Shown piece by piece: positions 26,360 to 34,640 of a stretch of 64,000 nucleotides of DNA. The translations under genes and the position numbers were made by a program. Position 1 is the stretch's first letter; each line of letters begins with the position of its first letter. This stretch comes from Mesorhizobium sp. (GTDB lineage: Bacteria > Pseudomonadota > Alphaproteobacteria > Rhizobiales > Rhizobiaceae). The stretch spans positions 1 through 64,000 of the forward strand of contig SAPZ01000020.1 of NCBI GenBank assembly GCA_004020875.1, read 5' to 3'. The notes under the pieces were generated by a model. The model was not told where the DNA came from. It saw only the letters and a program-made list of their open reading frames with translations, and searched no databases.

Positions 26360-27697
26360 ATGCCCGCCAGCGCCGAGCCCCCGCCACTTTCAGCCAGCGC
26401 AGCCGCCGAACCCTATGGACGTGTCGTCCTTCGGGCGGCGCTGTGGCTCGCCTTCCTTGCGCCATTCTTCTACTCGACCTACGGCTTAGCCAACTGGCTG
26501 GCCTCGACGCGCCGATATGTCGGCAGCATCGTCTTCTCGTGGGAGCACCACGTTCCGTTCCTCGCCTGGACGATCGTGCCCTATTGGTCGATCAACCTGT
26601 TCTACGCCTTGTCGCTGCTGCTCAACGACAGCACGCAACGAGTGAATCGGCTGGCCGGCCGCTACCTGACCGCGCAGGTCGTCGCCGTCTCCTGCTTCAT
26701 CCTGTTTCCGCTGACCGCGACCTTCTTGCGGCCGGCGACCACCGGCCTGCCCGGCATTATGTTTGCCGTGCTCGGCGGCTTCGACAAGCCGTTCAACCAG
26801 GCGCCTTCCCTGCATATCGCGCTTCTGGTGATCATCTGGGATCATTGGCGCCGGCGGCTTTCGGGCCCCCTGCTGACGGTCTGGCATTTTTGGTGCTTCC
26901 TGATCGGCGCCTCGGTGCTGACGACATGGCAGCACCATTTCATCGACATTCCGACCGGCGCCCTGCTCGGCTTCTTCGCGCTATGGCTGTTTCCGGCCAA
27001 GGGCGAGCTGCCCTTCGCAGGCTTCCACGTGACGACCGATGCCAAGGCTCGGCGCCTTTCGCTCTACTACGCTTTGGGCGCGGTTCTGGCGCTCGCCGGT
27101 GCAGCCATCGGCGCCATCTTCTCGGCTGTCGCGCTTGTGCTTTTGTGGCCATCACTGGCACTTGCCATCGTCGCTTTCGGCTATGCTGGTGCCGGGCCAA
27201 AAGTGTTCCAGAAGACGGCGAACGGCTGCGTGTCACTGGCAAGCCGCATCCTGCTCTGGCCATACCGGCTGGGCGCCAGGGTCAACGTCTGGGCCTGGAC
27301 GCGCAGGCTACCGCCGGTGGTTGCCGTCACCGACGGCGTCTTCCTCGGGCGATATCCCGACGTGGCCGAAGCAGATGGCTTCGGCACGGTGATCGATCTC
27401 GCCGCCGAGCTGGAGCGGCCGGGCGACGCGTCGGGCCGGTGGGTCAGCTTTCCCATGCTCGATCTTCTGCCGCCACCCGCCGACACGCTCGACCAGGCGG
27501 TGGCAGCGATCGAGCCGGCGCGCCGGCAAGGCACCGTACTGGTCTGCTGCGCGCTCGGCTTTCAGCGCAGCGCCACCGTCGTCGCCCGCTGGCTGGTCGC
27601 GACCGGCCGCTCGCGCACGCCGGCGCAGGCGCGCAAGCAACTCGCCGCCTCCGGCCGGCCGGTGCATCTTCAGGTGGGACTGGACGAGCCGGCATGA
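26360..27697 (+). CDS. PAP2 lipid phosphatase fused to dual-specificity phosphatase
   Basis: A 445-residue membrane protein. The N-terminal part has several membrane helices with PAP2 elements APSLHIALL (PSxH) and TWQHHFIDIPTG (His and Asp of the third motif). The C-terminal soluble domain (from about residue 310) is a DSP/PTP phosphatase: GRYPDVAEADGFGTVIDLAAE and VCCALGFQRSATVVARW, which contains the Cys-x5-Arg loop. The DSP PTPMT1 removes phosphate from phosphatidylglycerol phosphate in mitochondria, so a similar role is plausible. It ends with an ATGA overlap to the next gene. Confidence 0.85.
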   Translation: MPASAEPPPLSASAAAEPYGRVVLRAALWLAFLAPFFYSTYGLANWLASTRRYVGSIVFSWEHHVPFLAWTIVPYWSINLFYALSLLLNDSTQRVNRLAGRYLTAQVVAVSCFILFPLTATFLRPATTGLPGIMFAVLGGFDKPFNQAPSLHIALLVIIWDHWRRRLSGPLLTVWHFWCFLIGASVLTTWQHHFIDIPTGALLGFFALWLFPAKGELPFAGFHVTTDAKARRLSLYYALGAVLALAGAAIGAIFSAVALVLLWPSLALAIVAFGYAGAGPKVFQKTANGCVSLASRILLWPYRLGARVNVWAWTRRLPPVVAVTDGVFLGRYPDVAEADGFGTVIDLAAELERPGDASGRWVSFPMLDLLPPPADTLDQAVAAIEPARRQGTVLVCCALGFQRSATVVARWLVATGRSRTPAQARKQLAASGRPVHLQVGLDEPA

Positions 27698-28137
27698 GCG
27701 ACGACGTCTTTCAGCGCAAGACTGCCGCCTTCGCGACCATGCTGGTCAAGCAAGCGGCATGGCCAGCCGCGATCGTGATCGCCGGCGACAGCATCGCGCC
27801 GCTGGTCGCCTCGGCGCGTGGCGCGCTCCAGGCGCCGCTAGCGGTGCTGGCGTTGCTCGTCGCTACGGCGAGCGCCGTCATGGTGCTCGGGCTCTCGGCG
27901 CTTCTCTTGTTCGATGCGCTGCTGTTCCGCCTGATGGCGACGCATGGCGACGAGATGTCCGGAGGCGCCGCTGTCGACGACCTGCTGGCGCGCATGCGGC
28001 TCAAGCCCGCTCCGCCGACGCCGCGTCCGCTTGACGAACGTATCGCGGGAACACGCCGCCTGCTGGCCAGGCAGCGGATCGCCTTGGCGGTTTTCGTCGT
28101 CGCTTTCCTCACGGCCGGATTCTGGATGCCGAGATGA
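27694..28137 (+). CDS. Small membrane protein of the lipid operon, unknown family
   Basis: A 147-residue protein with an early amphipathic region (FATMLVKQAAWPAAIVIAG), a pair of membrane segments around residues 47-75 (LAVLALLVATASAVMVLGLSALLLFDALLF), a charged loop and a last segment near the C-terminus (IALAVFVVAFLTAGFWMP). I do not recognise the family. It overlaps both neighbours by four bases (ATGA each), so it is translated with them. It may be a partner of the phosphatase or acyltransferase at the membrane. Confidence 0.75.
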   Translation: MSDDVFQRKTAAFATMLVKQAAWPAAIVIAGDSIAPLVASARGALQAPLAVLALLVATASAVMVLGLSALLLFDALLFRLMATHGDEMSGGAAVDDLLARMRLKPAPPTPRPLDERIAGTRRLLARQRIALAVFVVAFLTAGFWMPR

Positions 28138-28793
28138 GCAAGCTTTCGCTGCGCACCTACACGCTGTTGCAGACCGTAACCTCAGTCGGCCTCTCGGCGA
28201 TGGCCCGGGCGGTCACCGGCGTGCGGCCGATCTGGAGCGGCAGCGAGCCGTCTGACCGACAGCGCATCTATTTCGCCAACCACACCAGCCATGGCGACTT
28301 CATCCTTCTATCAGCCTGCCTCAGCGAGACGGAGCGCGCCAAGACGCACGCGATCGCCGCGGCCGAATACTGGGGCAAGTCGCGGCTCCGCCGTTTCATC
28401 GCCGAGGACATGCTGTCGTCCGTGCTGATCAGCCGGCAATGGACGAGCGAAGCGGAGCACCCGATCTCGATCATGCTTTCCGTGCTCGACCAGGGTCATT
28501 CGCTGATCATCTTCCCGGAAGGCACCCGCAACACCAGCGACGAGCTGCTGCCCTTTCGCTCCGGCCTCTACAATCTGTCGATGGCGCGGCCCGACGTCGA
28601 GCTGGTCCCCTGCTGGATCGAGAACATGTCGCGTGTGCTGCCCAAGGGCCAGTTCCTGCCTGTGCCACTGCTTTGCCGCGTCGTCTTCGGCGCCCCCGTC
28701 GCGGTGGCGCCTGGCGAGGAACGCCGCGCCTTCCTCCAGCGCGCCCGCGCCGAGCTTCTGGCGCTCAATCCGCGCCCCGACCGAGACGATTGA
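28134..28793 (+). CDS. 1-acyl-glycerol-3-phosphate acyltransferase-like protein
   Basis: A 219-residue PlsC-type enzyme that would acylate lysophosphatidic acid (or a related lysolipid) to phosphatidic acid. The catalytic HX4D motif is NHTSHGDF near residue 46, and FPEGTRNTSDELLPFRSGLYNL is the acceptor phosphate-binding block III. A hydrophobic N-terminal helix can anchor it to the inner membrane. It overlaps the previous gene by ATGA and the next by one base (TGATG). A housekeeping plsC is expected elsewhere in the genome. Confidence 0.9.
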   Translation: MSKLSLRTYTLLQTVTSVGLSAMARAVTGVRPIWSGSEPSDRQRIYFANHTSHGDFILLSACLSETERAKTHAIAAAEYWGKSRLRRFIAEDMLSSVLISRQWTSEAEHPISIMLSVLDQGHSLIIFPEGTRNTSDELLPFRSGLYNLSMARPDVELVPCWIENMSRVLPKGQFLPVPLLCRVVFGAPVAVAPGEERRAFLQRARAELLALNPRPDRDD

Positions 28794-29728
28794 TGCGCCA
28801 CGAAATCAGCATTCTCATCATCGGCCTTTTCGTGGTGCTGAGCACCGCTAGCGTCACCGCCGGCATCCTCTCGATGCGCGCGCCGAAGCCGTTGAGCGCC
28901 ACGCTGGTCAATCTCACGCAGCGCATCAACGCCTGGTGGGTGATGGTGGCACTGATGACGGTCGCCTTCTTCTTCGGCCGGTACGGCATGACCATCCTGT
29001 TTGCGCTGATCTCGTTCGCGGCGCTGCGCGAGTTCGTGACGCTGACGCATAGCCGCCGCAGCGACCACTGGGTGCTGCTCGGCATGTTCGGCATCGTCAT
29101 ACCCTTCCAGTACTGGCTGGTGTGGACTGCCTGGTACGGCCTCTTCGTCATCTTCATCCCGGTCTACTGCTTCCTGCTGATGCCGGCGATCACGGCGCTG
29201 CACGGCGACACGGAACGGTTTCTGGAGCGCGTCTCGGCGCAGCAATGGGCGATCATGATCTCGGTATACTGCGTCAGCCACGTGCCAGCTTTGCTGACGC
29301 TCAACGTGCCTGGTTTCGAAGATCGCAACCTTCTGCTCATCGCCTTTCTGATCATCGTCGTGCAAGGCAGCGACGTCCTGCAATACATATTCGGCAAGCT
29401 GTTCGGAAAACACCGCTTCTCGCCCAACGTGTCGCCGTCGAAAACCTGGGAGGGGCTGATCGGCGGGCTGGTCGCGTCGAGCCTGCTTGGCGCGCTGCTC
29501 GCCTTCATCACGCCCTTCTCGCCGCTGCAGGCCTCGGCCGTCGCCTTCATCGCCTGCACGATGGGATTTCTCGGCGGCCTCGTCGCCTCGGCGATCAAGC
29601 GCGACCAGGGCGTCAAGGACTGGGGCCATCTTATCGAAGGCCATGGCGGCATGCTCGACCGCACCGACAGCCTGGTCTTCGCTGCGCCGATCTTCTTCCA
29701 CATCGTGCGCTATTTCTGGACGGTCTAG
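28793..29728 (+). CDS. Phosphatidate cytidylyltransferase (CDP-diacylglycerol synthase)
   Basis: A 311-residue membrane enzyme that makes CDP-diacylglycerol from phosphatidic acid and CTP. It has about eight hydrophobic segments and the complete family signature near the C-terminus: VSPSKTWEG and SAIKRDQGVKDWGHLIEGHGG then MLDRTDS. The start ATG 28793 overlaps the preceding stop by one base. It is the last gene of the lipid operon and is likely a second CdsA beside the housekeeping one, since it lacks the usual uppS/dxr neighbours. Confidence 0.92.
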   Translation: MRHEISILIIGLFVVLSTASVTAGILSMRAPKPLSATLVNLTQRINAWWVMVALMTVAFFFGRYGMTILFALISFAALREFVTLTHSRRSDHWVLLGMFGIVIPFQYWLVWTAWYGLFVIFIPVYCFLLMPAITALHGDTERFLERVSAQQWAIMISVYCVSHVPALLTLNVPGFEDRNLLLIAFLIIVVQGSDVLQYIFGKLFGKHRFSPNVSPSKTWEGLIGGLVASSLLGALLAFITPFSPLQASAVAFIACTMGFLGGLVASAIKRDQGVKDWGHLIEGHGGMLDRTDSLVFAAPIFFHIVRYFWTV

Positions 29729-29772
29729 CGGGCCAGTTACAGCCGCTTGCGCATCAGAGATGGGGAAAAGAG

Positions 29773-30708
29773 CTACAGTTCCAAATTCCAGGTCTGGCCG
29801 ACCAGATCCTTGCCGAAGGAATGGTGGCGCTCCTCGTCGACCAGCGTGAAACCCGCCGCCTGGTAGATACGGCGGGCCGAGCCCAGTATGTCGTTGGTCC
29901 ATAGCGTCAGCGTCTTGTAGCCCTTGGCGCGGGCGAAGGCGATGCACTCGTCGACCAGCCGCCGGCCGATGCCGAGGCCGCGCGCCGACGGCTCGACATA
30001 GAGCAGCCTCAGCTTCGCCACCTCGGGCGACTTGCGGACGACGAAGACGGAACCGACCACCTCGCCTTCACGCTCGGCGATCCAGGCGCGCTCCCATTGC
30101 GCGTCGAATTTCCTGACGAATTCGGCGAGGATCTCGGCGACCAGCGCCTCGTAGGTTCCGTCCCAGCCATACTCCTCGGTGTAGAGCATGCCCTGACGGC
30201 GCGTGATCCAGCCGATGTCGCCGACCTGCAGCGGCCTCAGGATGTAGGAGTCACTGGGTTCGGGCCTATCCCCGAGCAGGTCCTGGACGATGCGCATGGC
30301 CTTGACCAGCCGCTCCTGGTCGACCGGCGGCAAGCGGTCGAGCAACGCGCGCACCTGGTCATGCGAATCCTGGTTGAGCGGCGCGAAGGCTTCCCTGCCG
30401 GCCGGCGTCAGCGCGATCGATGATCGGCGTGCATCGGCTTCCGTGGCGGCGCGCTCGACCAGGCCGCGCTCCTCGAATTTCTTGAGCAGGCGACTGACAT
30501 AGCCGGGGTCGAGGCCGAGGTCGCGCACCAGATCACTGGCGACAAGCCCGTCGCGATTGGCAAGCTCATAAAGCACCCGCGCCTCGGTCAGGGAGAACGG
30601 GCTCTTCAGGAGGCCCTCGTCGAGCAGGCCGATCTGGCGGGTGTAGAAGCGATTGAAGGCGCGCACCGTGTCGATGCGCTCCTTGCCAGGGTGGTCGTGG
30701 ATGGTCAT
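29773..30708 (-). CDS. MarR-type regulator fused to GNAT acetyltransferase
   Basis: A 311-residue fusion. Residues 1-150 form a MarR winged-helix unit: LTEARVLYELANRDGLVASDLVRDLGLDPGYVSRLLKKFEERGLVER, then the wing EADARRSSIALT. Residues 160-311 form a GNAT domain: VVGSVFVVRKSPEVAKLRLLYVEPSARGLGIGRRLVDECI carries the acetyl-CoA loop (R/QxxGxG/A). The fusion is widespread in bacteria, and its acetylation target is not known. Two palindromes upstream at 30718-30760 may be its operators. Confidence 0.9.
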   Translation of the reverse strand: MTIHDHPGKERIDTVRAFNRFYTRQIGLLDEGLLKSPFSLTEARVLYELANRDGLVASDLVRDLGLDPGYVSRLLKKFEERGLVERAATEADARRSSIALTPAGREAFAPLNQDSHDQVRALLDRLPPVDQERLVKAMRIVQDLLGDRPEPSDSYILRPLQVGDIGWITRRQGMLYTEEYGWDGTYEALVAEILAEFVRKFDAQWERAWIAEREGEVVGSVFVVRKSPEVAKLRLLYVEPSARGLGIGRRLVDECIAFARAKGYKTLTLWTNDILGSARRIYQAAGFTLVDEERHHSFGKDLVGQTWNLEL

Positions 30709-30717
30709 CGGGATTCC

Positions 30718-30734
30718 TCCTGTCCTGGACAGGA
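30718..30734. promoter_or_regulatory. Palindrome covering the ribosome-site region of the MarR-GNAT gene
   Basis: TCCTGTCC-T-GGACAGGA is a perfect inverted repeat with 8-bp arms, ten bases upstream of the start codon at 30708. Its position would let a bound repressor block transcription or an RNA hairpin hide the ribosome site. Confidence 0.45.
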
Positions 30735-30747
30735 TTGACCATTTTAG

Positions 30748-30760
30748 TTGACTGAGTCAA
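30748..30760. promoter_or_regulatory. TTGACT-G-AGTCAA palindrome upstream of MarR-GNAT gene
   Basis: A perfect inverted repeat with 6-bp arms, 40 bases upstream of the MarR-GNAT start. The half-site TTGACT resembles MarR-type operator halves. The adjacent AT-rich DNA could serve as the promoter. Confidence 0.45.
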
Positions 30761-30792
30761 TAAAACGATTGTGCTGGGGCCCACACAGTTTT

Positions 30793-30849
30793 GTCATTAC
30801 AGGGCGGAGCAAGGAGCGAAGCGACGCGCGCAGACCCTGGAATGATGAC
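30793..30849. repeat. Dispersed intergenic palindromic element, second type
   Basis: The ends GTCATTACAGGG and CCCTGGAATGATGAC are nearly complementary, and the centre is GGAGCAAGGAGCGAAGCGACG. Elements of this look (ends around CCCTGG, centre with GAGCGAAGCGA) are, from memory, scattered through Mesorhizobium genomes. It fills the spacer beyond the MarR-GNAT promoter. A related form occurs at 55306-55466. Confidence 0.5.
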
Positions 30850-30890
30850 ATCGCGGGAGGCCGGCGCTAATCGCAACCGCATGAAGCGCC

Positions 30891-32024
30891 TCACCCCATC
30901 GGCAGCACCGGCCAGAACTCAACGATCCGTCCGCCGGCAAACACCGCGATCGCTCCGAAATGCTGCAGCGCCCCTTCGCTTTGCGTCGGCCGCAGGAAAG
31001 CGTAGTCGCCGGGCTTCACATCGGCGCTTGCCGGCAAACCCATAAACTGCTGGTTGGAGGATAGCCCGATCAGGCTGTTCGGCTTCATGCCTTCGGGGAA
31101 CACCGGTTTGGCCATCCACTTGCCGCCATAGAGATAGCAGCCCTTGCGCGGGAAAAGGCCAAACGCCTGCAGCGCTCGGGAAACTGTCGGCGGACCGGGC
31201 AGCATCGGGTCGAGGGCCTTTAGGACCGGCGTGGCGATGAAGGCGGCCGGCCGGAGGCCGTCGAGGCCAGGCGTGTCGAAGTCGCTCGGTAGCACGAAGG
31301 CCGAGCCGATCGACACTTCGTTGGCGAAGCCGCCCCCATGCAGCAGCGCAGTCTTCGAGCCGCCGATGTTCAAGATGCGGCGCTGGTCCGGATCGAGGGC
31401 GGCGGCGAACTCCGCCGCCTTGGCCGAAGCTTGTTTCAGCGCCCTGGCCGCGCCGCCGAACAGGCCGGGCATCTCCGGCGCATGCGCTTCATAGGCCATG
31501 ATGCCTTCGCAATGCAGGCGCTCAGGCACGGTCAGCACCCTGATCTCGGCGGGATCGCGGAAGCCGCCGCGATGCAGGCCAACATCGACCTCGAAGGCGA
31601 AGTGCAGTTGGGTGTCCAGCGCGGCGGCCAAGGCGCCGTAGTCTGCCAGCCGCTCGGGCGTGTCGATCAGCCAACAGACGCGCGACCACCAGCCGGCGCC
31701 CCTGGTCAGCGCGGCCCTGGCAGCGCCCACCGGCATGGGCTTACCGTAGAGCAGATCGCCCTCGGGAAAGGCGTCGAGCACGGCCTGCGTCACCGGCGGA
31801 TGGAAGGTCATGAAGCGGTTTGTTTCGAGGGCTCGCGCGATATGCGACAGCAGCGGCATGCAAGGCAGCGACTTGTCGACCAGCCGTACGGCAAGGCCCG
31901 GTGCCAGCCTCTCCTTCACCAGCGCGATGTTGCCGTCCAGCCGGTCGCGGTCGAGCACCAGGCAGGGCTGGAAGATCTCGGCTGCCTTGAGCGCCTCGGA
32001 CAGGGCGGCGAAATAGGCGCTCAT
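30891..32024 (-). CDS. DSD1 family PLP-dependent enzyme
   Basis: A 377-residue fold-type III PLP enzyme like D-serine dehydratase (DSD1) and D-threonine aldolase. The likely PLP lysine is in VRLVDKSLPCMPLL near residue 50. The barrel includes EVDVGLHRGGF and IMAYEAHAPEMPG; LNIGGSKTALLHG can bind PLP phosphate. The C-terminal domain ends in the block GLSSNQQFM. It overlaps the lactone-oxidase gene by four bases. The substrate is not readable; a hydroxy-amino acid is likely. Confidence 0.8.
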   Translation of the reverse strand: MSAYFAALSEALKAAEIFQPCLVLDRDRLDGNIALVKERLAPGLAVRLVDKSLPCMPLLSHIARALETNRFMTFHPPVTQAVLDAFPEGDLLYGKPMPVGAARAALTRGAGWWSRVCWLIDTPERLADYGALAAALDTQLHFAFEVDVGLHRGGFRDPAEIRVLTVPERLHCEGIMAYEAHAPEMPGLFGGAARALKQASAKAAEFAAALDPDQRRILNIGGSKTALLHGGGFANEVSIGSAFVLPSDFDTPGLDGLRPAAFIATPVLKALDPMLPGPPTVSRALQAFGLFPRKGCYLYGGKWMAKPVFPEGMKPNSLIGLSSNQQFMGLPASADVKPGDYAFLRPTQSEGALQHFGAIAVFAGGRIVEFWPVLPMG

Positions 32025-33322
32025 TTTTTGATGCCAGAAGGACTGGGTTCAATGCCGAACAGGCCGGCCATGTAGGGCGAAACGAAACGGTTGTCGGGAT
32101 CGATGTCGCGGCGCACGGCAAGCGCGTCGGCCCAGCGCGGATAGATCTTCTTGAAATCCGCCGCCCTCAGGCTGTGCATCTTGCCCCAATGCGGCCTGCC
32201 GCCATACTTCAAGAAGATAGGCTCGGCGGCGCGCATGAAAGGCAGCGGGTCGTTGGCCGCATCGTGGTGGATGGCGATCGAGCAGGTCAGTCGCTTGTAG
32301 AAGGGCGAAAGCCAGAACCCGTCGGGCGCCACCGAACGCACCTCCATCGGAAAATAGACTTCCGGAAAGTGCTTCTCCGTCAGCGCGATGATCTCGGCCA
32401 GCGCCTTGGGACCTTCCTCGAACGGCAGGTGATATTCCATCTCGTTGAATTTGGTGCGGCGGTCGCTGACATAGACGTTGAGCCAGTCCTGCACATAATC
32501 CTCGGCCGGTACTTTCTTGACCGCGCCCTTGATCAGCGCGCGGCGCAGCGACGGCAGCCGGCGCAGCACGGTGCGCAGCTTGCGCAACGTCGCCAGGCCC
32601 TCCTCGTCGTCCTCGGTCGGCCGCTGCGTCGGCTGGGCATCGCTCAGGTCGCTGGCAATGAACTGCGCATAGCCGGAAAACGGGATGTAGTAGAATTCGG
32701 CCGAACGATGCGCGGCCATCATCTTTTCGAAATCGCGCAGCATGTCCCCGATCGGCAGCACCCGTTTACGGCGGCGCAGACGGTAGGCCGCGATGTTGTT
32801 CATCGTCACTTCGGTAAGGATGCCGAAGGCGCCAAGCGCGACACCGGTGGCGTGGATCATGTCCGTGTCATTCGCTCGGCTGTATTCGCGCAGCTTGCCC
32901 TGTCCATCGACGAGTTGCACCGCTTCCAACTGCGTATGATAGGCGCCGAGCGTCGGGCCGGAGCCATGCGTTGCCGTGCCCAGCGCGCCGCCGATCGCCT
33001 GCTTGTCGATGTCGCCCATGTTGGGCAGTCCCTGGCCGATGCCCTGCAGGATATGCATCAGGGCGCCCAGCCTTGTCCCTGCTCTCACCCGCGCCCGGTT
33101 GGCCGCCGGTTCATGCGAGACCAGCCCTTCGATCTTTTCCAGCGAGACGATGGTGCCGTCGGACTGCACCAGCGGCGTGAAGGAATGGCCGGCGCCGGCG
33201 ACGCGCAGCGGTCCCGGCGCCGAGCGCACCAGCTCGGCCAGCTCGCCGGCGTCGGCCGGCGTCGCGACCAGTTTCGGGGAAGCCGTGACGAAGCCCGACC
33301 AGTTGCTCCAGGCCTTTGCCAT
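32021..33322 (-). CDS. FAD-linked sugar-lactone oxidase (D-arabinono-1,4-lactone oxidase type)
   Basis: A 433-residue flavoprotein of the VAO family. The N-terminal FAD domain has PLRVAGAGHSFTPLVQSDG and GQGLPNMGDIDKQAIGGALGTATHGSG. The C-terminal ALO domain ends with RPHWGKMHSL, the HWGK motif of aldonolactone oxidases. Relatives oxidise lactones or sugar alcohols with O2. GGGAGGG precedes the ATG at 33322. It is the middle gene of an MFS-oxidase-DSD1 operon. Confidence 0.9.
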   Translation of the reverse strand: MAKAWSNWSGFVTASPKLVATPADAGELAELVRSAPGPLRVAGAGHSFTPLVQSDGTIVSLEKIEGLVSHEPAANRARVRAGTRLGALMHILQGIGQGLPNMGDIDKQAIGGALGTATHGSGPTLGAYHTQLEAVQLVDGQGKLREYSRANDTDMIHATGVALGAFGILTEVTMNNIAAYRLRRRKRVLPIGDMLRDFEKMMAAHRSAEFYYIPFSGYAQFIASDLSDAQPTQRPTEDDEEGLATLRKLRTVLRRLPSLRRALIKGAVKKVPAEDYVQDWLNVYVSDRRTKFNEMEYHLPFEEGPKALAEIIALTEKHFPEVYFPMEVRSVAPDGFWLSPFYKRLTCSIAIHHDAANDPLPFMRAAEPIFLKYGGRPHWGKMHSLRAADFKKIYPRWADALAVRRDIDPDNRFVSPYMAGLFGIEPSPSGIKK

Positions 33323-33337
33323 TTTAGCCCTCCCAGC

Positions 33338-34522
33338 TCAGGTCCGACCTTGCCGCCGGGCGACCACCACAAAGACGCCGACCAGCAGCACGCTGGCCAA
33401 GGCGGTCGCTGCGGCGAATTCGGACACAGGGCGGAAATTCCCGGCATCGATCAAAAGCGAGGCGGCGATCGGGCCGATGGCGAGACCGAAGAGCTGCGCG
33501 GCCGGCACCAGGAGCACTGCCGTTCGCGTCTCGTCGGCGGTGATTGCCATGCGGATCTGGTAGGGCACGATGAAGAGCAGGATGAAGCCCATCACCAGCG
33601 CCACCGCCCAGAACACCCAAAGACCCGGGCCGGACGCAAGCAGGATCGAGCTGATCGCCGCGATGATCCCGATGATCGTAATGGCAAAACGATAGTCGAT
33701 GCGCGCCTCGAAGACTGTCGCGGTCATGGCGCCGATCACCTGCGCGGCGAGGCTTGCCGACACCATCAGGCCGACGGTGCGGCCGTCGATGCCGAACTGC
33801 GCGCCGATGGGTTCCAGAAAAGCCCAGACGGCGCCGAAGAACATGAAGTAGCAGAAGATCGACAAGAGCGCGGTGATTGCAGGCACCGTCGCCACACTGG
33901 CGAACTGCTCTTCCTTGGGCAGATCGGCATAGTCGTCCGGCACCATCCAGGCGATGACCAACGACAAGAGGCACACGATGCCGAGCGCGATGAAGCCGCC
34001 GGCCGAGCCGGCGGCGGGCACGGCATAGAGCGCGAGTGCTAGCGCCAGCGCGCATTGGGCCAAAGTCTGCAGCGTGACGAAATAGCCGCCAATGCGCTCG
34101 GCCCGGCGCGAGCGCGCGATCAATTCGGTGGCGACGGCGACCAGCCCGCCCTCGGCCAGGCCAGCCAGTGTGCGCGCGCCGATCAGCCCAGTGGGGCTGC
34201 CGGCATAAGCGGTCCAGAAATTGGCGAGCGCGAGCAGGACGAGCAGCGCCGCGCTCTTCCAGCGCATGTTCCTGGCGGGCAGCAGCATGGCCACGATCGC
34301 CGACCCGACGCCGATCGCGATCATCTCGGCGGTGGCGACCAGCGCCAGCTCGTCGCCGGTGACATGGCCCTCCGTGTAGAGCGCGCCGAGCAGCACCGGC
34401 TGCAGGCCGAGAATGAGCAGGCCGACCGATCCGATCCACAGCGCCGAGGCAAGCTGCGATCCCGTCGGATTGCCGACGAGCCAATCGCCGTCTTCCGCCT
34501 GCGCGGCTTGCGATGCGGTCAC
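33338..34522 (-). CDS. MFS transporter
   Basis: A 394-residue major facilitator with about 12 hydrophobic segments and no named specificity. Motif-A-like ARTLAGLAEGGLVAVATELIARSRRAER stands after helix 2-4. The start is taken at GTG 34522, six bases after a strong GGGAGG; ATG 34546 would leave no ribosome site and add eight residues. It is first in the operon with the lactone oxidase (15-base gap) and the DSD1 enzyme, so it likely imports or exports their substrate. The TetR operator lies 32 bases upstream. Confidence 0.85.
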   Translation of the reverse strand: MTASQAAQAEDGDWLVGNPTGSQLASALWIGSVGLLILGLQPVLLGALYTEGHVTGDELALVATAEMIAIGVGSAIVAMLLPARNMRWKSAALLVLLALANFWTAYAGSPTGLIGARTLAGLAEGGLVAVATELIARSRRAERIGGYFVTLQTLAQCALALALALYAVPAAGSAGGFIALGIVCLLSLVIAWMVPDDYADLPKEEQFASVATVPAITALLSIFCYFMFFGAVWAFLEPIGAQFGIDGRTVGLMVSASLAAQVIGAMTATVFEARIDYRFAITIIGIIAAISSILLASGPGLWVFWAVALVMGFILLFIVPYQIRMAITADETRTAVLLVPAAQLFGLAIGPIAASLLIDAGNFRPVSEFAAATALASVLLVGVFVVVARRQGRT

Positions 34523-34553
34523 CAAGCGCCTCCCTTGCAGCTCCATCGAAAAA

Positions 34554-34568
34554 CTGACAAGTTGTCAG
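34554..34568. promoter_or_regulatory. Perfect TetR-type operator palindrome
   Basis: CTGACAA-G-TTGTCAG is a perfect 15-bp inverted repeat in the 118-base spacer between the divergent MFS and TetR genes. Its form and place suit a TetR dimer acting on both promoters. A partial half-site, TTGTCAA, recurs at 34611-34617. Confidence 0.65.
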
Positions 34569-34640
34569 CATTTAGCGAAACTGATACTTGATCATGTTTC
34601 TTGTCAACCGCGAATTCGCGGCTTTCACGAGATTTGGCCC

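Noticed and set aside
32174..34042. Long plus-strand open frame opposite the lactone oxidase and MFS genes
   Set aside because: Antisense to well-supported genes; rich in Arg, His, Gln and Asp with no motif.
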